A DNA stretch of 57,593 bases from Nymphaea colorata (Eukaryota; Streptophyta; Magnoliopsida; Nymphaeales; Nymphaeaceae), in the NCBI RefSeq assembly GCF_008831285.2, contig NW_022204882.1:1-57593 (forward strand). Direction: 5' to 3'. Position 1 is the stretch's first letter; the number at the start of each line of letters is the position of its first letter. This document shows positions 9,667-20,881 of this stretch, one piece after another. The position numbers and the translations under genes were made by a program. Below the pieces are notes generated by a model that did not search any database, had not been told where the DNA came from, and worked only from the letters and a program-made list of their open reading frames with translations.

Positions 9667-12149
9667 ATGCTTAAAAGCAAGAAGAATATAACGATTCTTG
9701 GCCTAGCCATCCTCATCACTGCCGTCCTCTACCTCCAGGGAAGCGACCAAGAGCCAGACACCGCCACATCCCGCCTACTCACCGCTTCCTACGTGACCAC
9801 CACCACCAGAACTACATCCGTTAATAACTTCTGTGCGGGGAAGTCACGCACCACCCTCACCGACACCTCACAGGCATCCGCATACACAGTCTATAGCGCT
9901 CAGATGAAATCGATGTTCACCATCGACGGGTACCCGCTTTTTAATATAGAAATCAACTCTTTAACAACCTCCTCGCCGGCAATACAGCCAATACCACCTC
10001 CACTCTGCAGTCCAATGCCGTGAAGTGGCTGGATTCATCGGCCGTTCATTCTAGGCTTGGCTTTGGTGGTTTTGCTCGGCCCTTTTCTGTTCTGCTGCTG
10101 CACCTGCCCGCACTGCTGTCCTTCCAAATGCTGCCAGAAGAGCGAGGAGGAGCAATATACCAAGTGCGAACTTTACTGGCCCACCGTCACCCTCGTATTA
10201 GCTTTATTGTTGTGCATTGGTGCATGCATTGCTGGCTTCTCCCAGTCACAGCTCATCAGCACCAGTCTTGACAGCATGACCTGCGCTTCCTCCATCGTGA
10301 TGGATGATCTCATCAATGGAAACGTCACAACCGATGGCTCTTCTTTCTTCGCTGGACTCATCCAGCTGCACACTCAGCTCGGCTATCTAAACGGAAACCT
10401 GACCGCCATCAACAACTCCATGGCCAATCTGGCTCCCACCGCCACCAACATCACCAACGTCCAGAACGACGCGACCGCCGCCCTCACCGCCATCGCCAAA
10501 ATCCCCAATAACGTCGATGCCGGCGGCAACATGAACGCCATCAGCTACGATACCCCTCTCAACTCAGGCTCTCCCACAGGAACCACAAGTTCCATCTTCC
10601 CTGGCCTGCTCGGCAGTTCAAATACCAACGGATACGTTGGCACCCTCTACACTCTGGTTCCACTGCTAAAGCCTCGATCACTGCTATTTCCACCTCAGCG
10701 AACAACTTCAACACGCAGGCGAGCAACTTCCAGAGCGGAGTAGCTGCGCTGCAGACCACAATCAACGACTTCAAGGGCTTCCTGGTCAACGCCGACAGCG
10801 GCATTTACTCCTACATGGAGACCTTTTCCAGCAAGAAGCCCATGATCAACCTGGGAGTGCAGCTGGTCTACGGAGTCACTGTCGGACTGCCAGCATGATG
10901 CTGCTGGGAACGCTGCTGGTGGCCTTCTGCGATAAGCCCAAATGCAGGTATCTGATGTACTTCTCCTGCTGCCTTCTCTTCTTCATCGGCATGGTCGGTT
11001 TCTTCATGACGATCATCTTCAGCATCATCGCCCCACACTTTCTTCGGGTGCCAGTTTATCGATTACTCTCTGAGCAGTTCCTCCAACTTCAATTGTAATT
11101 TATGCCTTATTTAGCCAACTTCCAAAACCTGATCACTGACGCCAATTTCAGAAGCTACATCAGCACCTGCCTGCCCACCTCTGACGGAGACATAATCACT
11201 GCCTTCGGTGGCTCTGCTGTCAGCGCAATCAACAACCTGTCCGTCTCGCTCACCTCCATTAACAGCTTCAATACCACCTACAAGGCAAGCACTATCCTTT
11301 CCGCCATGACGCAAATCACCAGCCAGATCAGCAACTACCAAACCGGAGTCATCCTCGATATCACCGATACTCCCAGCATCAACGTGCTCACCGCTCTCTC
11401 CAAGCCTCCCAGTACGCTACGTGCACGGCTACTGGCTTTGCCTCTGACAGTTGGGTGCCCTCTAATAGTCAAAACCCCTCATACATTCCCTGCCAAATCG
11501 CAGGCGGCAACCAAGCGGGCAGTTCCAGCTGCGGCAGTGGAGTTTCTTCGAGGTCAGGCAGTTGCAATGGATGCATGGACACGACTGGCACTCTCAGCAG
11601 TTACTCTTCGCAGGCCACGCTTTTGAGCGACCTAGGAACCCGTTATTCTGGCTGCACCACCTTCAACAACGACCTCGCCAATACTTGGAACAATTACTAC
11701 AAGATCAAGAAGGCAGCCTATGCTCCCGTTAGCTCCAGAGCAACCACTGCCAATGCAGCAGTCAATACCTTTGTCTCTGACCTCACCGGCACGCTCAATA
11801 CCACCTTCACCAACACACAGAACAGTCTAAACGCAGCATCCTCCACAGTCACTGACCTCAGTATGGCCTAGTGGCTGGAACCAACTGCAAACTGATTGGG
11901 CAGGACATCCAAATGGCCACTACCACTTTCTGCCAGTCAGTTTTTACGATTAGCTATTTCACTCGACTGGTCCTTGGCCTTGCCTCTTTCGGTATTCTAT
12001 TTTCTTTGTGTTGTGGAGTATGCACGGGCGTGAGGTTCTACAAGCACGAGATCCGCAAGCTGAATAGTGCCAATAACGAGGGCATCAGCGACCACGAGGT
12101 GGAGGATATCACGAATACCAACTTTGTGAAACCGAAGGCGCTTGAATGA
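9667..12149 (+). CDS. Prominin-like five-span membrane protein
   Basis: About 810 residues with prominin topology. An N-terminal signal-anchor (TILGLAILITAVLYL) and extracellular segment precede TM1 (FILGLALVVLLGPFLF). A Cys-rich cytoplasmic loop (CCCTCPHCCPSKCC) leads to TM2 (TVTLVLALLLCIGACIAGF). Then come a ~230-residue Asn/Thr/Ser-rich ectodomain, TM3, a short loop (CDKPKCR), TM4 (FFIGMVGFFMTIIFSIIAP), a second large ectodomain with many Cys, TM5 (LVLGLASFGILFSLCCGVC) and a short tail. Prominins mark plasma-membrane protrusions and cilia. Two 20-nt introns are certain; single missing bases break the frame near 10027, 10040, 10660, 11408 and 11869. Sequence identity to prominins is weak, so the call rests on topology. 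Confidence 0.72.
9930..9949 (+). other. 20-nt intron, prominin-like gene
   Basis: GTACCCGCTTTTTAATATAG. Removal joins TIDG to NQLFNNLLAGNT in frame. Confidence 0.85.
11095..11114 (+). other. 20-nt intron, prominin-like gene
   Basis: GTAATTTATGCCTTATTTAG. Removal joins SSSSNFN to SNFQNLITDANF. Confidence 0.88.
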
Positions 12150-12219
12150 TAATAAATTTCCTTACTTTTCTTTATCGAGATCTTATTATTGCTTCTAAGG
12201 CGCAAATCAATATTATACG

Positions 12220-13660
12220 ATGAGTGCATAACCACCCACTATCACCGATGCCGAAACACAGTCAGCACAGGCCAATCGCAACCTCTTCTCTCGCAACCGC
12301 AGACAATGACGGTCAGAGGCGCCCTAATCGGAGCAGTCCTGACGGCGTTTATCTCTTGGAACACCGGAAGGTATAGCAGGATTGGCACATTCATCAAGCG
12401 ATGGCGATTCATGCGTTCCTTCATCAAGAGAAGGAGAAGCCCTTTTCCTTTCCCATCACCAACTACCACCATCCCTTCTGGACACCGTCGCCAATAACTT
12501 CTACTGCTACTCGGGTGAGCCAGGCATCGGCAAGTCCTACCACTTCCAGCTCATGATCGCCGAGGAGTCCCTCAAAAGGCCGAGTCTCTACGTTTCGTTT
12601 AAGACAATCGGTCGGGAAAATAATTTTTAGCATGATATATCGCAGCAGCTCAACTACGGCGACGACCAGACCAGCATGCTCTCCGAAATCATCAGGGCCA
12701 TTAAAAAATACACCAAATCAACCTCTTCCCACGCAAGTTCCAACTCAAATGCTTTATGCTCAACTTGTCCCTAGCAGGCATACACTTGCTACTTTGGAAG
12801 ACTGAACTGGCAGAAGCAGTAAAATTGGCTTTTCCTCTGCTGGAGTCTTTGGACAACTTTATCTCATTCACTTCATGGGGCCCATCCTCAGCAATCAGTC
12901 CGGCGTTCCGCTCCTGTGATTGTCTTTGACGATCTGAACAAAATTGAGCAACTGGGATGCTGGCAGAAGTGGTCCGTTTTCTGCAACTGGTATAGGAAAA
13001 TGCAGCCAACGTGATGCTGGTATCGTCCGATGAGGAGACGTGGGCGCGACTGAGGCGAGAGCCAGGCATGAAGGACCGGCTGCGAGTTCGGCAGATCAAG
13101 TACGACTATATCGAAACAGCCAACCGCATCAGTGAGGCGCTGGATAAGTAGGAAAAGGCATTTAGAAGGCAAATCCTCGTCCATCCCATCTATGATCGAT
13201 CATGATAAGGGCCATGGTCAGGGATCTCATAGCCTTGAGGCAAATGTCGCTACGTAGATTTGTGAGTGTGATGAGACTAGTGAGAGGAGTTTTACGAAGC
13301 CTTTATGGAGGTTCTAAGAATAAAAAGCAGCTGCCTGTTGAGGACGTGGTGGCGGCTCTGCGCTAGAGTAAAAATTGGATGATTCAGTCCTTCTGGAAAG
13401 CGAAGCGGAACCATGGTGTCCAACCTAAAGATAATCAAGCGAGAATTGGCTTCGATCAAGACGTAGGAATTCCTTTCCTCGCTATAATTGCTTCTGCTGA
13501 AGCAGAATTGCCTGAAGACAACCGCATCGGAAGCATCCTGAAGCTGTACAACGTGTAAGGGACTTAAGGTCATAGTACATCATAAATGGGAGGTATACAT
13601 ATACGGTCTATTAGATGGCTGTCAAAAAATACAAATAGGACATCAAGGAATACTAAATGA
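12220..13660 (+). CDS. P-loop NTPase (AAA/STAND-like), frame-broken
   Basis: About 470 residues. The Walker A motif is unmistakable: FYCYSGEPGIGKSYHFQ near 12505-12555. A Walker B (VIVFDDLNKIEQL) lies near 12920-12960, followed by VMLVSSDEETWARLR, which fits sensor I. The N-terminus has a hydrophobic stretch (GALIGAVLTAFISW) that may anchor it, then PITNYHHPF. C-terminal helices end NRIGSILKLYNV. At least five single-base frame breaks occur (e.g. near 12477, 12715, 12918, 13195), so both ends are approximate. It probably binds and hydrolyses ATP; the target is unknown. The ATPase_2/AAA grouping is inferred from motifs. Confidence 0.65.
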
Positions 13661-14244
13661 TCGGCGAGAGGAAGGAGGGAGATTGAAAGCGTTGATTAAG
13701 GATAAAAATGTATGGGTGAGGATTATTTTAAAAATATTGAATTGTTGGTAGATGTAAGATGATTATTATTAATCAGAGCAGGGATGAGGTTGCCATCGCT
13801 GTGGGAATATGATAAAGCTATTCTAAGATAATGGAGCCTAATTTGATACGCGCCACAAACTTCATGAAACTAAAAATGAAACTTTCCAAGCCCAAAATAC
13901 CAAAAACGGATGTTATCATGTTGATCATGTTGATCAAGGTCAGGAGAACTCAAATATGGGTGATTTGCTTATTGATATTCTGATAAATGGGTGTGCTTCC
14001 ATTATGCTCTGGAAGGGGGAGAATATTAATCAACATTTAACTTTTATTTTATTCCAAAACTTAAAAGAAAATAGAAGAGCCATAAAATCAGTTGCTTGAT
14101 GTTGTCCAGTTGTACCTCATTTTTATGACGTGGGGACGCACCGTTTGATTTGTTGGGGATTATTAGTGGAAAGATTATTATTACTGCTGCGTTATTGCTT
14201 AAATGAGGCCTAAAATCTAATCTTTATCATATAAATTAAGAATC
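13661..14244. other. Intergenic, no gene seen
   Basis: 584 bp, AT-rich. Short frames only and no family resemblance. It may contain the true 3' end of the preceding NTPase gene. Confidence 0.4.
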
Positions 14245-15542
14245 ATGTTGAAAATCGCCCTCATTTGCCTACTGGCACCCTCTCGCTCGCATTCAAGCCC
14301 TGCTAGCCCTTCGGCACCCGCATTTTCTACGGTTCCGTGGTCCAGGACAAAAACTCAGAAGAGAAACTCAGGTTTTCTTCAATACTGCCGAGGAATGCCC
14401 ACGTTCCTACATCCAACTCATCAAGAAGAGCGGCCTCGAGAAGGTGGACTGCAGCATCACCGCCCTCCACCTCTCCAAGAACGTAAACAACTACCAAACA
14501 TTCATCCACAAATGTTCACTCACCAAAGTGGAATTCGAGCAGGTCTTCCACTATAATGCCTTCGGCTGGGACGGAAGCAGCGCCAATCCCATCCCCTTCT
14601 CCCAAGAGTTCATTCCGGTCACCTTAGCCGATGTCACCAATGTGAACAGAAAGATCACCCTCATCGCTCTCGCAGATTGGTCTCACCTGGATAAGAACTC
14701 GATAAGTATGTCCCGCTGGACAATCTTTTCGATAGTGTTCTCGCCAAGCAGGAGGTGAACGGTCTGATGATCGGCGGAGACGTGGGATACGACCTCGATA
14801 CCAATAACTGCCTCAACTATGAGCAGTTTTTGGTGATGCTCAGCCAGACTGCCAAGTCGCTCCCTGTCATCATGGTACTGGCAACCATTAATACAATACC
14901 GACGACAACTACAAGCTCTTCCAGGCCAGCTTCCAAATGTACAACCTCGACACTGATCTCGCCACTCACCTGGAGCTCGGCTCTCTCTATCTCCTTCCCT
15001 TTGATCCTTTCCAAATCCTTCTGGGCAAGAAAGTAACCAAGGATCCCTGCATTGACAAGTTCAATGCCGTGATGGCTGAGGCTAAAAAGGCCAATAAATT
15101 CATCCTTCCCACTTCGCATTACCCTCTCGCATGCAGTGGCACATCCAAGAACTGCAAGAATGATCGAGCGGATCTGAAGCACTACTGGGATGCGATGTTC
15201 GATGCAGGCGTTTCACTTTATATCGGAGCGCATTATCACACCTACCAAAGAGCATACCCCTATCTCAAGACATACCTTCTCACTTCAGAAAGGCAACTAC
15301 AGAGCGAATGAGATTACATCATCTCGATTGTGGAAGGAGTGGCCGGCAATGATAAGGACATTGTGGAATCCATTGCCGTCATTGAAGATTTCACGGCGGC
15401 ATACACCATCAACGAGACCGGCTTCGGCGTGCTATAAATCGACTAAACTGTAGTCAACTACGTTCATTACTCGACGGCCAGGGGAGTAACTGATCGAATT
15501 TCGATTGCCAGGGCGGCTAGTTCTAACCTCATGAGAGAATGA
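14245..15542 (+). CDS. Secreted purple-acid-phosphatase-like metallophosphoesterase
   Basis: About 430 residues with a cleavable signal peptide (MLKIALICLLALLSLAF). Metal-binding motifs in order: ALADW (14670s), GGDVGYD (14770s), VTGNHQY (14880s), SHYPLAC (15115-15133) and GAHYHTYQR (15226-15252). These are the motifs of purple acid phosphatases, which hydrolyse phosphate esters with a binuclear metal centre. The usual GNHE is GNHQ, the Gln being a TAA codon. Frame breaks of one base occur near 14275, 14370, 14730 and 14880. It ends LMRE-TGA after several TAA codons. Extracellular or lysosomal location is likely from the signal peptide. Confidence 0.85.
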
Positions 15543-15702
15543 TCTTTGTAATATTTGCCTTTCTACATCTGATACCGTTGAACCCTCTCTAGCATGTTTT
15601 AGCTTAGTCCGTATCTCAGGATGGAAAAGATGTAACGCCTTTTAAATGGCGATGCTATTTGCGGATTATTAACTTTATCTAATCATTCTTCCATATCAGA
15701 AA

Positions 15703-15911
15703 ATGGGCAATTGCATGCATGGCACCGGTGTAGTCAGTCCTCCTCGCTTTCCAAGAAGGGCAAGTACACCTCCCACAGGTCCAAGCGCAACAGTAATGAG
15801 ATCAAAGCCTATCCCTCCATCGAAGACGTTATCAACAACAACCGTCGTCAGAGACTCATAGAGCAAAAATAGAGCATGGATGCGGCATTGAACCGCAATC
15901 AATAGCCCTGA
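15703..15911 (+). CDS. MGNC microprotein, probable N-myristoylation
   Basis: About 69 residues. It starts MGNCMHGTG, a good N-myristoylation signal (Gly2, small residue at 6) with a Cys at 4 for palmitoylation. After one missing base near 15730 it continues CSQSSSLSKKGKYTSHRSKR, then IEDVINNNRRQRLIEQKQSM and stops at TGA. Basic and helical, so a peripheral membrane protein is likely. Function unknown. Confidence 0.5.
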
Positions 15912-16310
15912 CGGCCCCGGTGATCACTTTATCCTTTATTTTTGTATGAATACCTCAACCTTTATGCCCTGAAACGCTATTTTACTTAGTTGATTATGGA
16001 ATTAAAATAAAGACAATATTTTACAGATTTCATTGATGGGAGAGAAGTGGAAGGCAGCTATAATAAAAACTTATATGATTTTTAGGCATTGTTATTTTGG
16101 AAATATGTCATTTACAGTTTTGTAATGCGAAAAACAACCACGCACCCAAAAAACAAATCTAATATCTGCCCGTATGTTGAAAGGGCATTCCAGAAGGAAG
16201 ATAAGACTTCTTAACTGCTTTTCCCTCAAACTAAAATTAGTTATAAAATCACCCCAAAAAATGCTATATTATTCCGTTTTTTGCAAAATAGCTATTTCCT
16301 ATTTCTCAGC
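15912..16310. other. Intergenic, AT-rich
   Basis: 400 bp with no supported gene or RNA structure. Confidence 0.45.
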
Positions 16311-16753
16311 ATGTTGGGGGTATGACGATGTGCATTAGCTCTGCCGATCACGATGACGATCGCTATCCCTGAGGGCCATTTATCAAAATGTGCAGTCACA
16401 AGTGCAGAACATATGCCATGCATTTCTAACGAATCATCTTCAATATATCGCATCAACATACACACTGAATACGCGGTTGTGATGATGCAAGAATAATGGA
16501 CACTATCCTTCGCGCTCAATCCAAACACCAATAAGCTTTAACTTGTCAGCATCCCTGCAGGCAACTTCAACCAAGATCTCAAAGAGGATGCTGGCCATAA
16601 GGACACGCAAATGACCGTAAATTCGAAAAGCAAAACCAATGGCACCATAATAAGGTAAAGAAGGAGATTATAAGGAGAAAGTTGAGGAAAAAACTGCAGA
16701 AAATGTAAAAAAACAACAGAAAGAGAAGGGATCGGAAGATGGTAGCGGTTTGA
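16311..16753 (+). CDS. Small unknown protein with basic tail
   Basis: About 140 residues. MLG is followed by a GTATG...TAG segment (16320-16338) that looks like a 19-nt intron. The frame ALPITMTIAIPEGHLSKCAV continues to EQWTLSFALNPNTNKL and FNQDLKEDAGHK. A one-base shift near 16653 leads into a Lys/Arg-rich helix (KKEIIRRKLRKKLQK) and TGA. The steady open frame with in-frame TAA as Gln supports coding. No family recognised. Confidence 0.4.
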
Positions 16754-16868
16754 ATGACCACTTGACTGCCCTAATTATCAGTACCGCTTAGTAGATTCCT
16801 CACAACTTGTAGTAAAGCCTCGATTCCATCATTTAAATGGCAAAATAAACGCGATTGGAGTGCTTGTG

Positions 16869-17051
16869 ATGATGGACTACACTCAAAAGCTGAGCTACTT
16901 GAGAAGCAAATGCGCCCCTTGGCCTCATCTGGTCGCCAGGTTCACCTCAGAAATCAACCGCATCATCAAGCTGGTCTTCGATGAGCAGCACCAGCAATTG
17001 CAACTCATGCGCAGTCACTGGCTTCCCCAAGAATAGGCAGGCCACGATTGA
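16869..17051 (+). CDS. 60-residue protein, unknown
   Basis: An intact small ORF under the ciliate code (one TAG as Gln): MMDYTQKLSYLRSKCAPWP, then HLVARFTSEINRIIKLVFDE and a Gln-rich end. It is helical and lies 27 bp before the CEP164-like start, so it could also be a missed upstream exon of that gene. Confidence 0.4.
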
Positions 17052-17078
17052 TTTATATAATACTTATCTTTTCAATAT

Positions 17079-17900
17079 ATGAACGAACGAGTGAAGTGGG
17101 ATGATCTTACACCCCTCAGCTAGAATAACTCAGGTTACGAGCCAGACATGGACTGTAAAGCATTCATAAAGTAGAAATAATCGAGTATGCCGAATACATT
17201 GGGCTTGAGCTGCCTGAGGATAACAAGTATCTTTACATCGCCAAGGAGGACTGAAGGCCCCTCTTCCTCCGTTCTGGTAGGCTTGCGAAGGAGCGGATGG
17301 AGAGCTCTATTTCCGCAACAGGAGAACCAGGGTGATAACGCTGTCTAACCCCCTCGATGAGATATACATTTAAAAAGTAAGGCAAATCAAACAGTTGCAC
17401 TCCTAAAATAACATATACTCGATCGTCGAGGAAAGCGCACTCAACGAAAGCAGTGGCTCGCCAAAAGTAAAGCCAATAGAGCAGACCTCAGGAAAAGCGA
17501 TAATAACACTCCTCAGCAGGCGCAAGCCCACCGCATCCTGTAACGGCATATCACCGAAGAGAGCATTTACTCTGAAAACCCGTCAGCAGAAAAAGTCAGT
17601 CCGCATCGGTCGGAATACGTATAGGAACCATAGTGGAAGATACAGCAAAGAATACAGTTGGCTGAGCTTAGAGCAAGGATATAGCGGTTCGTTCCATAGA
17701 AAGACAGCTAATCAGTCACTATTCTGCAGTGGAGTAGAAGGGAGATGTGGGAAAGATAATGAATATGGATAACTTGACCTAACTAAGTGAGCTCAAATTA
17801 CAGGTGGAAGAGAAGAAGGCAAACTATAGCAAAGGAAGAGAGAGAGGAACAGTTGCAGCAGACTTTGTAGCAGGTAAGAGCCCAATCCAAGCCCAGTTGA
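17079..17900 (+). CDS. CEP164-like WW-domain protein with coiled-coil tail
   Basis: About 265 residues. The N-terminal module matches the CEP164 N-terminus: YAEYIGLELPEDNKYLYIAK, then KAPLPPFWQACE and GELYFRNRRTRVITLSNPLD. CEP164 is a distal-appendage protein needed to dock centrioles and start cilia. The second WW tryptophan is Leu here. After residue ~120 come Ser/Lys-rich linker and heptads (KIQQRIQLAELRARIQRF; LSELKLQVEEKKANYSK). A 20-nt intron lies at 17155-17174; one G is missing near 17248 (GAGGACTG should encode EGL). It is far shorter than vertebrate CEP164, so it is an N-terminal-module homologue. It ends 69 bp from convergent ISY1. Confidence 0.75.
17155..17174 (+). other. 20-nt intron, CEP164-like gene
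   Basis: GTAAAGCATTCATAAAGTAG. Removal gives DMD-QIIEYAEYIGLELPED in frame, the Gln codon (TAA) being formed across the splice junction. Confidence 0.85.
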
Positions 17901-17969
17901 TGCATTCACTCATCTCATTACTTATTGCTTTATTATCATCATTCTTGTATGTAATTGCAACAATTCTAT

Positions 17970-18718
17970 TCAATGATCACTGGCTGCTTCTTTCTTCTTA
18001 GCAGGGACGATTTCCTCCTTGATGATTTGTTCCTCCACCTCAATCTCAAAATCTTCGATTCGTCGACATGCTGCATCAGCTACTCGAAGCTGTACTCTCT
18101 TCCCCTGAAGAACTGTTCGATTTTCTTCTTATTTTCCTACATCCACTTCATCAAATCTCTTCCTTCTTCGCCTCTTCCTCCTCCTCTCCTCCTCCTACAG
18201 CTCCATATCTCCAGTTTACCCGTCTCCGAAGTACTCCTCATCGATGCACTTGCGCAACTGTGCTGCCGTTTTTGAGGAGCGATGGGGATTTCCTCCTGTA
18301 TACATCCTTGACTCCGGTAAATCCTTAGCTGCACCGAAATACCTATATCCTCCGAAGCCTGGAATTTCCCTGCCCTGAGCATCATACATTTTGGCGTTTT
18401 TGATGGCGCGGTAGTCATTTCCTCCCAATTCCTTAATGCGTATCTCCCAGTAATACAGCTATCGGAGCAACCGGTTGATGTCGTCGTTGAGGGCTCGAAT
18501 TTAGTTTTAGGGGCGAGCTCGGTTTTGTATTTCCTAAACCTTTTCGATGATATTGTTGGTGACCTGTTTCCTCCACTTCTCGCACTCATTGAGATCGGTG
18601 ATTTCTCGGATGTGGCGTATGCCCTTGGGCCTTTCGTCGTCTTCCTTGTTGACGAGGGCCCTTTTCATGGACCACCACCTGTTGAGCATGCCTGTGCCTT
18701 CTCGCAGTTACGAGCCAT
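17970..18718 (-). CDS. ISY1: Pre-mRNA splicing factor ISY1
   Basis: About 249 residues against 285 in human. MARNCEKAQA-(M)LNRWWSMKR matches the N-terminus, RPKGIRHIREITDLNECEKW the following helix, and EIRIKELGGNDY with GYRYFGAAKDLPESR the hallmark core. The C-terminus is a Glu/Arg/Lys-rich coil ending AASDH-TGA. ISY1 belongs to the NineTeen/Prp19-associated spliceosome core that supports catalytic activation and the first step. One base is missing at the tenth codon (GCATG for GCAATG) and another near 18500. It is convergent with the CEP164-like gene. In this genome it acts on 20-nt introns. Confidence 0.93.
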
Positions 18719-18899
18719 TACTCACCTTACGATTCTATTATAAAATGGGACGGAATCAAGAATAACAAATTAGGTGGCCGAGAGGAAGCAGGTGCAGCCT
18801 TACAGAAAAAAAGGAAACGGGGGAACTGTGGAAGGTAAGGATCTGAGGTTTATTTAATTGCTGATTTATTAAAAAGTAAGCTCCTTAAAAACATGGGAA

Positions 18900-19534
18900 T
18901 CAAGTGTAATTGTGGGGAATACTGAAGGCGGAAAGGCGGCTTCGCATCATGGCCACGTTCATTTGGGTTTGCTGATGGAGCTGCCCCATCAGGTTCAAAA
19001 TCTACGTTCCGGATAGATTATCGAGACTGAGCCTCTGTGGTTCTGTTTAAATCTCCACGTTCACCCTCAGCGTGGGCTCTGCCTTCCTAGAATCCTCGTT
19101 TTTGACTGCAGAACTGTTGATTTCTGCGGACAGCGCCTCCAGCTTGCTCTGGTACTGCTCGCTGCCCAGCTCGTTTAGGTAGTGGGCCTTCAGGTTGGTG
19201 ATTCTCTTGAACTTACTCATTAGTTTTTGAAAATGACTTCGGCACTGGCGAGGCGTGCGCGTGCCCAAAAGTATCGAAAGGGATTTGAAGATTCTAGTCG
19301 ACCTGAGTAGGATATGGGTTACTTGCGCTTCTCTTTGGAGGCAAAAATTTTGGAGTGATAGTCGATGAATAGAACATACCTTATGCTTTCTTCTGCGGTC
19401 CATCTGCCTTCGATATTAGCGGAGCCTGCTTTTTCCAGTCTTCTCTGGTAGGGCCTTTCGCTGTGGGCCTGTTCCGACTGTTACGGGGACTGCTGCGGAG
19501 AGTAGACCTCTGATTATTATTGGCTGGGAGTCAT
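18900..19534 (-). CDS. Myb/SANT-like protein
   Basis: About 204 residues. A Gln-rich N-terminus (SQQQSEVYSPQQSPQQSEQ, several Gln from TAA) precedes one SANT repeat: GRWTAEESIRYVLFIDY, then KSLSILLGTRTPRQCRSHFQ. The LGTRTPxQCRSHxQK signature is typical of single-repeat Myb proteins in ciliates and plants (SHAQKYF-like). A helical region ends SIPHNYT-TGA. A 20-nt intron at 19303-19322 restores the repeat. Probably a nuclear DNA-binding protein. Confidence 0.8.
19303..19322 (-). other. 20-nt intron, Myb/SANT gene
   Basis: GTAACCCATATCCTACTCAG. Removal joins KEKRK to STRIFKSLSILLGTR inside the SANT repeat. Confidence 0.88.
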
Positions 19535-19755
19535 GCGGGGAACTATAATCAGATATTATGCAATTATTTCATCAGGCGCAGCGTTGAGTTAATTATAAGG
19601 TTTAAATGTAACGTCGAGATGAAAAAATAGCAAATGGATGCAGAAAGAAAAGATAGAGAAAGATCAACGGAAAAGAGAAGGAAAGTTAAAAAAGAAGGAT
19701 TGGGTTTTTAATTGAAGGAAGGATATGGATGGCTGCAAATAAATAAAATAAATGA

Positions 19756-20881
19756 TCACAGCGGAAGGGGTTTTTGAGAGTAAGGGTACGAGCCATTTTA
19801 GGCTTGACCACCTATAGACTCTCATCGCAACTCACGTTCTCACCGTTGGAGTCGCAGTCAAGGGAAAGCTTGCTCTCCTGCTTCTCCTTATTGGCCTCAG
19901 TTATCCTACCGAAGGTGAAACTGGTTATGGCCTCCAGCACGTACTCGCTCTTGTGTCCTCGCGGGGGATCTGGGCGAAGTGCGAGAAGTTCAGACTCACC
20001 TTCTTCGGCTTAGAACGCTCCTGCTCTATCTTGCTCTCCAGAGCCATCGTCCTCCGCCGCTTAAAATAACTCTTCAGGTGCGGATAGTCAGGCTAACCGT
20101 AAGCCTACAGGCCCACCACGTACTCGAAAGCTCGCATGAAGGGAACCCCATCTCAGAAAATAGGTTCTCCCGTGAGGAATCTTCAGCTGCTTCATTTTGG
20201 AGGCTTGTGGTCGAAATTGGGAGCGACGCGGGACCAAGGCAATTTGCGGTAATAGAGATGGGCGAGCGAGTAGAAGAGAGACTCCAGATCGTCCTTCTTG
20301 GTGAGCTCGAAATGGTTGTGGGCACGGAGACTCCCGAAGCGTAGATTTCCAGCGAAGGGGTGCAAGTTTTGGGGGTGTTTGCGGATGGGGATGAACTTGC
20401 CCCTTCCCAGTCCGACCACCTTCACCTGGCCGCCTCGCTGCGCATGAAGCACCCCGGCTGCAGGTCCTGGTGTAGCACTCCCTCAGCGTGTACGGCCTCC
20501 ACCACGCGGAGCATTTGCAGTGCCAGATCCGAGATTTCCCTGAGAGAGTAATTCCTTTCCTCCAGTCGTTCAGTAAGTAGCTCCATTTCCATGAATGCCC
20601 GCCGGTCCATTCGCCAATCTCGTAGACTTTGGGTACTGAATGCGTGTTTTTGATTTTCTTCATGAGCGCGTATTAGTGGTGCAGGGTCATTTTGTTTTTC
20701 CCTTGAGGGAAGATTCAATTTTGAGGGCTATTATGGATTCATTTCGCTTACAGATCACCTTAAAAACGCGTGAGAAATTGCCATTGGCCAACTATTAGAG
20801 GAAGTCGTAGCGGACAGAAAGGCACTGGTCTTGCTGAAGCGCCGAAAGGACCAACGCGGAAGATTGCTTTTCCATTTCCAT
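19756..20881 (-). CDS. Casein-kinase-1-family pseudokinase
   Basis: About 370 residues with the CK1 plan. A glycine-loop remnant LANGNFSRVFKV and VAIK-like IALKIESS are followed by VPKVYEIGEW, MEMELLTERLEE, the catalytic-loop position LHQDLQPGCF, VVGLGRGKFIP at the DFG position, LRFGSLRAHNHFELTKKDD, and DLESLFYSLAHLYYRKLPW. CK1 enzymes have HRDIKPENF and DFG; here Arg, Lys and Asn of the first and Asp of the second are lost, all by ordinary codons. It should therefore be catalytically dead and act as a scaffold or regulator. Frame breaks near 20430, 20580, 20690. The 3' end is approximate. Confidence 0.82.
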
